From Candidatus Woesearchaeota archaeon (GTDB lineage Archaea > Nanobdellota > Nanobdellia > Woesearchaeales > JACJVW01), in contig JACJVW010000002.1 of the NCBI GenBank assembly GCA_020637435.1, positions 107,161 through 171,160 on the forward strand: a stretch of DNA of 64,000 nucleotides, in the 5' to 3' direction. Made by a program: the position numbers and the translations under genes. The notes under the pieces were generated by a model, which searched no databases, was not told the DNA's origin, and saw nothing but the letters and a program-made list of their open reading frames with translations. Of this stretch, positions 59,130 through 64,000 are shown piece by piece (position 1 is the first letter of the stretch; each line of letters starts with the position of its first letter).

Positions 59130-60281
59130 TTAGACCAGGACTTTTGATTTCTTCTCAAAATGAATCATCCCAATAAGCAAAAGCACGGGGATATACAGAC
59201 TACCAAGAACAAGCATGACTTGTGTTACCGAAATAAAATCAGCTACAAGTCCAATTATTGGCGCCGATATGGCAAACCCAAGTTCATTCGCCAAATTTCC
59301 TAGCGATACTACGGTTGCCCTATTGTGATCCGCTGCTTCCCTATGATACAGATTCATAATCAACGGTTGTCGAATTCCCCAAAATGCAGAAGAGACAACC
59401 AATAGCAGTCCCGCCAGTAACCCACCTGAAATAACAGCCAACACAATGAGCACCATTGGAGCGATTGCTGAAAGATACATAGTATTTCTCTCGCCAAAAA
59501 CCTTTGAGACCGAATAAGATATCATGCTGCCTAAGAATTCAAGAAAGTAGTAAACCATGGCCAAAAAACCAAATACATGGATTGGAATACCCTTCTCCTC
59601 AAAAAATAAAGGATCTATCTGATGCGTCACTTCACCACTTGCAAAAAACAGCAGAGCAATAAGAAACATGATGAACAATTGAGGCTTATGCATAACATAG
59701 GCGACGGTCTCACGAACATGATGCGCAAGAGTATTCGTAGTTCTGTGCATCTTAGGTTCCTCAATGAAGAGCGTAGCTACAAATGCCAGGAAGAAGGGAA
59801 GTATTGAACACAGTACAGTCAGCTCAAGATTGACTACTGCAATATACCCGCCGATAAAGCTGCCTACAGAAGCCCCAAGAGGCCAGAGCGCATGGTGCCA
59901 ACCAACCAGTTTCTTGAAATTTTTAGGGTCTGTCTCGTACAGCAAAGACGTATCAGCACCACTCTTTATGCTCCTTGCTACTGAATTAATGAGCACGTAC
60001 ATGACGTACATGAAATAACTACCACCAATGAACAGAAAAACTAGCGCTACAGTAGCAAGCAATCCTGACCAGACAATACAGGTCTTTCTTCCGAATTTAT
60101 CGCTTATCGCACCGCTTGGCACTTCGAGCAAAACATTGATAATTGCCTGAAGAGCCATAATAGTCGTTACCAGGAATACAGACTCAAGACTCCGTTCAAG
60201 GAGCAGAGCAAATACTGGCAGAAAAAACATCAGACCATGAAATAGACTATATGCGTACAGGACAACAACATTACGATGCAT
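59130..60281 (-). CDS. MFS transporter
   Basis: A 383-residue permease with about twelve helices. The MFS loop motif after helix 2 is PSGAISDKFGRKTC. The second half has GERNTMYL after helix 8. The substrate cannot be told; the A+T-rich composition resembles that of its neighbours at 57.7-60.3 kb. Confidence 0.85.
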   Translation of the reverse strand: MHRNVVVLYAYSLFHGLMFFLPVFALLLERSLESVFLVTTIMALQAIINVLLEVPSGAISDKFGRKTCIVWSGLLATVALVFLFIGGSYFMYVMYVLINSVARSIKSGADTSLLYETDPKNFKKLVGWHHALWPLGASVGSFIGGYIAVVNLELTVLCSILPFFLAFVATLFIEEPKMHRTTNTLAHHVRETVAYVMHKPQLFIMFLIALLFFASGEVTHQIDPLFFEEKGIPIHVFGFLAMVYYFLEFLGSMISYSVSKVFGERNTMYLSAIAPMVLIVLAVISGGLLAGLLLVVSSAFWGIRQPLIMNLYHREAADHNRATVVSLGNLANELGFAISAPIIGLVADFISVTQVMLVLGSLYIPVLLLIGMIHFEKKSKVLV

Positions 60282-60303
60282 ACAACTTCCCTATCTTTAG
60301 ATC

Positions 60304-60990
60304 TTAATAATCTTTGCCACCACGGTAATCCTTCCCTGTCTTTATACTATGAAAACTTCCGTTTCCTATGATGATGTGGTCGATGATCTCTATGCCTAGT
60401 AGCTCGCCTGCCTGTACCAGCTGATCAGTAATATCCCTATCCTCTTCACTTGGTTCAGCATCACCGCTCGGATGATTGTGCAACAGAATGATGCCATGGG
60501 CGCTCTCCTTGATTGCCGATTTGAAAACCTCACGCGGATGCACGATAGATGCGCTCAATGTTCCGACACTCACGACCTCCTCTCGTAGGACCTGATGTTT
60601 CGTATCCAAGAGCAGGACCACAAAATGTTCCTTATCCAGATGCTCATACTTGGGACCGCACAATCGATACACATCTTTTGGGCTTTGAATCCTATCCGGG
60701 ACACCCCGTTTAATACGTCTCTGCAGCTCAAAAACGCTAAGCAGCTGCATGGCTTTCACCTTTCCAATACCCTGCAAACTGCTTAGCTCCGCTACAGAGA
60801 GTCCTGCAAGCCTGGCAAGACCGAATCTCGAGAGCAGATGATGGGCAATATCCAGTACAGGTGCCTGCGGAGTTCCTTTGCCAAGGATTATGGCCAGTAA
60901 TTCAGCGTCAGTCAGCTCTTTCGTGCCCGAGGAGAGAAGTCTTTCCCTGGGTCTTTGGTCCGGTCGCATTTCTGAGATAAACATACGCAT
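60304..60990 (-). CDS. radC: RadC-family JAB domain protein
   Basis: A 228-residue protein: N-terminal helix-hairpin-helix domain (RPRERLLSSGTKELTDAELLAIIL, LQGIGKVKAMQLL) and a C-terminal JAMM metal-binding core (HNHPSGDAEPSEED). Widespread in bacteria, with an unclear role in recombination or repair. The ATG at 60990 or 60984 is used; a palindrome lies directly upstream. Confidence 0.92.
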   Translation of the reverse strand: MRMFISEMRPDQRPRERLLSSGTKELTDAELLAIILGKGTPQAPVLDIAHHLLSRFGLARLAGLSVAELSSLQGIGKVKAMQLLSVFELQRRIKRGVPDRIQSPKDVYRLCGPKYEHLDKEHFVVLLLDTKHQVLREEVVSVGTLSASIVHPREVFKSAIKESAHGIILLHNHPSGDAEPSEEDRDITDQLVQAGELLGIEIIDHIIIGNGSFHSIKTGKDYRGGKDY

Positions 60991-61001
60991 ACACCCAAGT
61001 C

Positions 61002-61023
61002 TAGGCAATTAATGAATTGCCTA
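61002..61023. promoter_or_regulatory. Perfect palindrome before radC
   Basis: TAGGCAATT and AATTGCCTA, nine bases each side of AATG. It lies 12-33 bases before the radC start, where a repressor would block the promoter or transcript. Confidence 0.5.
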
Positions 61024-61106
61024 AGCATAGCTGAAAATCTTGCAGCGCACTGGACGAACATAAACTATTTAAGCAACTTTCATTCCACCAAAACTCGAGG
61101 TGTATT

Positions 61107-61364
61107 ATGTCTGAAGATGAAGAAATTGAAATTTACAAGCATTTTGGATCAACAGAAGAAAAACAGGTAGAGCTGCAAAAGGCAATAAAGCATGCATACA
61201 TTGACGCTGACGATGATGACGTAAGTGCCACAAAAGCCCTGTTCGCTGATCTGTCGTCCGAAGTGCAGATGAAGATCCTGTTGTTCGCAGACGAGATGGT
61301 GGAGCGCACTCTTGACGCGCTTGACGAGATCGACGACGAAGACATGGATGAAGAGTCTGAATGA
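61107..61364 (+). CDS. Small acidic protein
   Basis: An 85-residue protein, very rich in Asp and Glu at both ends (IDADDDDVSA, DEIDDEDMDEESE) with a helical middle. Unknown function. GAGGTG sits five bases before the ATG and ACTATTTAAG about 38 bases before. Confidence 0.65.
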   Translation: MSEDEEIEIYKHFGSTEEKQVELQKAIKHAYIDADDDDVSATKALFADLSSEVQMKILLFADEMVERTLDALDEIDDEDMDEESE

Positions 61365-61377
61365 TTTTATTTTTTTG
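61365..61377 (+). terminator. T-rich terminator
   Basis: TTTTATTTTTTTG directly after the stop of the acidic-protein gene, between convergent genes. Confidence 0.5.
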
Positions 61378-61379
61378 TA

Positions 61380-62387
61380 TTATCCAAGCGCTGAATAGAT
61401 TGCCTTGATTGCCTTCTTGGTACCATCGATTCCTATACATGGATCGGTTATTGATAGACCGGTCAGATCCATATGTTCAGTTATCGGTTGATTGCCATCG
61501 TGCATATAACTTTCCATCATGAATCCCTTGATCATATCCAGAGCAGTATGCTTATGCATAAGAGCTATTGTATCAAGTATAGCTTGAGGCTGATGATTCG
61601 GATTCTTCTTTCCATCAACCATGCAGTTCTCATGGGACGCATCAACAATGATAGCGGGATGTGTGCAATTCCTCATCAGTGATGCAGCTTCAAGCAGTTC
61701 TGGTTCTGTGATGTTCGGTCTCCCGTCTCCCCCTCGAAGTACAAGATGAGCATACACATTTCCCGTTGAGCGTACATGGTCTCCAAAGTACGCGAAATGA
61801 TGTGGGTGCTGGGCGGCGATGACGCTATTCACGCCTATATTAAGATTACCGGATGTGGGATTCTTAATGCCTACAGGGAAATCTGCGGCGCTTGCCCAAA
61901 AACGGTGCTCTTGGTCTTCTCCGCTTCGGGCACCGATCGCCGTCCAGCTGAGCAGATCGTCGAAATATGCCGACATATGCGTGAACAGCAGCTCATCCGC
62001 GATTGGAAAACCCATGCGAAGTACGTCAAGCATCATCCTTCTGCAATAGAATACACCTTGAGCTAGATCAGGGCTCTTGAGCGGTTCAGGTTGATTAGCA
62101 GGACCTGTCCAACCAAGAGTTGTGCGCGGTTTCTGCGTGTAGACACGGATGATCAGTTTCAGGCGATCTTGAACCTCTGCTTCAAGCTCCTTTAATTCAC
62201 TCACGTATTGAAGCACTGACTCGCTGGGCCATGCAGAACACGGTCCAAGAATTAGAAGACGCCGCTTGTCTTTACCTGCAAGTATTGCTTTAATCTCGGT
62301 GCGATGATGTTCTACATCGACATCGCAGGGCAATTCTTCTTTGACTGCGCCAGGAAGCGGAATCCCGCCTACGAGGTGCAGACCCAT
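61380..62387 (-). CDS. aroF: DAHP synthase, type I-alpha (AroF/G/H-like)
   Basis: A 335-residue 3-deoxy-7-phosphoheptulonate synthase, first step of the shikimate pathway from phosphoenolpyruvate and erythrose 4-phosphate. It shows LILGPCSAWPS, KPRTTLGWTGPANQP, SGNLNIGVNSV and DASHENCMVDGKKN, the I-alpha pattern of enterobacterial and yeast enzymes. The start codon overlaps the pyk stop by one base. Confidence 0.93.
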   Translation of the reverse strand: MGLHLVGGIPLPGAVKEELPCDVDVEHHRTEIKAILAGKDKRRLLILGPCSAWPSESVLQYVSELKELEAEVQDRLKLIIRVYTQKPRTTLGWTGPANQPEPLKSPDLAQGVFYCRRMMLDVLRMGFPIADELLFTHMSAYFDDLLSWTAIGARSGEDQEHRFWASAADFPVGIKNPTSGNLNIGVNSVIAAQHPHHFAYFGDHVRSTGNVYAHLVLRGGDGRPNITEPELLEAASLMRNCTHPAIIVDASHENCMVDGKKNPNHQPQAILDTIALMHKHTALDMIKGFMMESYMHDGNQPITEHMDLTGLSITDPCIGIDGTKKAIKAIYSALG

Positions 62388-63835
62388 CAGCAGCTCTCCT
62401 GGTTATTGTTGGCTCTATTGATGATGCAGTTCACCCTGTAGACTTCCAGCATGTTCGTAAAACCCTGTCTGGACATGATATGCCCAGACGTCACGACAAC
62501 ATGGTCATCAGCTTTGACATGGCCGCCATCGAAGATCTTTTTGACCAGAGCGTTGACCATCTGATCATGGTCTGAATGGTACTCTTTGTCACACATAGGA
62601 AACACTCCCCAACTGATCGCCAATTGTCTCATGACCGTCGGACTGTGAGTTATAGCATAGATAGGGCACCGTGGCTTGAATCTTGATACTTTCCTTGCAG
62701 TATAACCCGACTCTGTCGGCGTAAGGATCGCAGCGGTGCGCAGATCTTCACTGCATTGGTATGCGGCCTTTGTCACAAAAATACTGACCGCATGCTTGCT
62801 GTACTCTTCCCTGTTCGTGAAATTTCCTGAAACCCGGCTCTTGACATACGGATCATATTCTGCTGCTATCCTGCTCATGACTTTGATGGACTCTACTGGA
62901 TACTTTCCCGCTGCAGTCTCACCGCTAAGCATGATAGCGTCAGCTCCCTGTCTGATAGCATTGGCGACATCAGCAACTTCGGCCCTCGTAGGTCGGGGGT
63001 TGTCCTTCATACTTTCAAGCATCTGGGTAGCGACGATAACTGGCCTTCCAAGCTCATTGCAGCGCTTTATGATGCGGTTTTGGATCCAGGGAACCTTCTC
63101 AAGCGGAAGTTCGACTCCAAGGTCTCCACGTGCTATCATGATTCCTTGGCTCGAATCGATTATCTCATTGATATTTTCAACCGCATCCGCATGCTCGATC
63201 TTCGATATCACACGAATATTCTTGCCGCTCTGCTGAATCATCCTTTTGAGTTCCCTGACCTCATCCTGATTCCGGATAAAGGAAGCAGCGACAAAATCAA
63301 CATCATGCGAGATGCCAAATTCGATGTCTTCGATATCTTTTGATGAAAGGAAAGGAAGCTGGACATCATGACCCCTTATCGTCACGGTCTTCTTGCTGCC
63401 CAGGAAACCCCCGTTAAGTATCTTAGCGCGTACTTTGCCGTCTTGCACGCCCAGTACTTCAAATTCGATAAGGCCATCATCGATAAGGATAGTATTTCCA
63501 GGCTCAAGCGAATCAAGAGAACTATAATTGATGGTAATCATCTCGTCTGTACCCTCAACCTCTTCAGAGGTGAATAAGACTTCATTATGTTCCACAAGTT
63601 GAACGCAATCATCCCTCATCCGACCAGTGCGGATCTCCGGACCCTTGGTATCAAGTAGTATCGCTATCTTATCGCTCACTCTGCGGATCCTTGTGATCAC
63701 CTCAGCGAAATAGTCATAAGCCCCATGCGAGAAATTAAGCCTGGCAACATTCATGCCGGCTTCATACATTTTACGAATAGTCTCTTCACTGTCCGATGCA
63801 GGACCTATAGTTGCTACAATCTTAGTAAATTTCAT
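62387..63835 (-). CDS. pyk: Pyruvate kinase
   Basis: A 482-residue glycolytic enzyme making ATP and pyruvate from phosphoenolpyruvate and ADP. It has TKIVATIGPAS, NVARLNFSHG, the active-site MIARGDLGVELPLEKVPWIQ, ATQMLESM and the C-terminal regulatory domain. ATG at 63835 follows GAAGGGGT and yields MKFTKIVATIGPAS; a CTTTATTAAAC box lies 27 bases upstream. It forms an operon with DAHP synthase. Confidence 0.95.
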   Translation of the reverse strand: MKFTKIVATIGPASDSEETIRKMYEAGMNVARLNFSHGAYDYFAEVITRIRRVSDKIAILLDTKGPEIRTGRMRDDCVQLVEHNEVLFTSEEVEGTDEMITINYSSLDSLEPGNTILIDDGLIEFEVLGVQDGKVRAKILNGGFLGSKKTVTIRGHDVQLPFLSSKDIEDIEFGISHDVDFVAASFIRNQDEVRELKRMIQQSGKNIRVISKIEHADAVENINEIIDSSQGIMIARGDLGVELPLEKVPWIQNRIIKRCNELGRPVIVATQMLESMKDNPRPTRAEVADVANAIRQGADAIMLSGETAAGKYPVESIKVMSRIAAEYDPYVKSRVSGNFTNREEYSKHAVSIFVTKAAYQCSEDLRTAAILTPTESGYTARKVSRFKPRCPIYAITHSPTVMRQLAISWGVFPMCDKEYHSDHDQMVNALVKKIFDGGHVKADDHVVVTSGHIMSRQGFTNMLEVYRVNCIINRANNNQESC

Positions 63836-63964
63836 ACCCCTTCGACTTGTGAAGCGTTTAATAAAGATTGTGTTCTGAACCACAACTCAGATTTATATAA
63901 AAAAATAATAACTTTATAAAAATATATACTGAAAATTTATAGCCTTATAAATGACTTAAACTAT

Positions 63965-64000
63965 ATGGCGGAGAAGATGGCATGGGATGCTCTAGACGAG
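63965..64000 (+). CDS. Start of a gene running off the window (partial)
   Basis: ATG at 63965 opens a frame of 12 codons to the end of the window (MAEKMAWDALDE). Archaeal TATA-like elements lie upstream (CTTTATAAA near 63911-63920, CTTATAAAT at 63944-63952). Too short to identify; it is divergent from pyk. Confidence 0.45.
   Translation, partial: MAEKMAWDALDE

Overview
The window looks like a chromosome segment of a DPANN archaeon, most likely of the Woesearchaeota/Nanoarchaeota side; this is inferred from gene content and promoter style, since there is no rRNA. Archaeal marks are prefoldin alpha beside FtsY, Pth2-type peptidyl-tRNA hydrolase, archaeal-type GluRS, an AbrB-PhoU regulator, a PGF-pre-PGF surface protein, a PEFG-type C-terminal sorting signal, and TTTATAAA-type TATA boxes placed about 25-30 bases before many start codons. 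Bacterial-type genes are mixed in: GroES/GroEL, GrpE/DnaK/DnaJ, HU, GyrB, RadC, a MraZ-like protein, full-length bacterial-type ThrRS, type I-alpha DAHP synthase, UppP, and lipobox lipoproteins. I see no tRNA, rRNA, CRISPR array or insertion sequence.

Layout. 0-4.6 kb: unknown genes, a RaiA/HPF-like small protein, an MscS-like channel fused to a C39-type cysteine peptidase, and small secreted proteins, one with a PKD domain. 4.6-20.5 kb: a surface-glycan cluster with three GT4 glycosyltransferases, one GT2, a membrane GT-C-like protein, a flippase, a NodB-type deacetylase, two FemAB/GNAT-like transferases, a GH39-like glycosidase and a flippase-like membrane domain fused to a methyltransferase. 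A pair of paralogous secreted proteins lies inside it. 20.5-25.1 kb: a secreted beta-rich protein and three overlapping genes of unknown function (lipoprotein, secreted protein, large helical protein).

25-36 kb: protein targeting and folding. ftsY and pfdA, an AbrB-PhoU regulator, a CPBP protease with an HTH regulator divergent from groESL, then grpE, a small unknown gene, dnaK and dnaJ. Between groEL and grpE lies a gene-free stretch built of three related nested palindromes, the most striking unexplained structure in the window. 36-48 kb: a cyclophilin lipoprotein, an HExxH protein with a repeat tail, a retropepsin-like protein paired with RimK, pth2, gltX, HU, a membrane operon (VanZ-like, UppP, type I membrane protein), a CPBP protease next to a PEFG-tailed protein, and CorA.

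48-64 kb: a large surface protein, thrS, nfo, a MutY lacking the iron-sulfur cysteines, gyrB, a MraZ-like DNA-binding protein, an HTH protein, an MFS transporter, radC, and an overlapping pyk-DAHP synthase pair whose two enzymes both use phosphoenolpyruvate. Several start codons were moved inward from the longest reading frame because an ATG lies at the right distance from a TATA box or Shine-Dalgarno sequence; these choices are stated in each entry.
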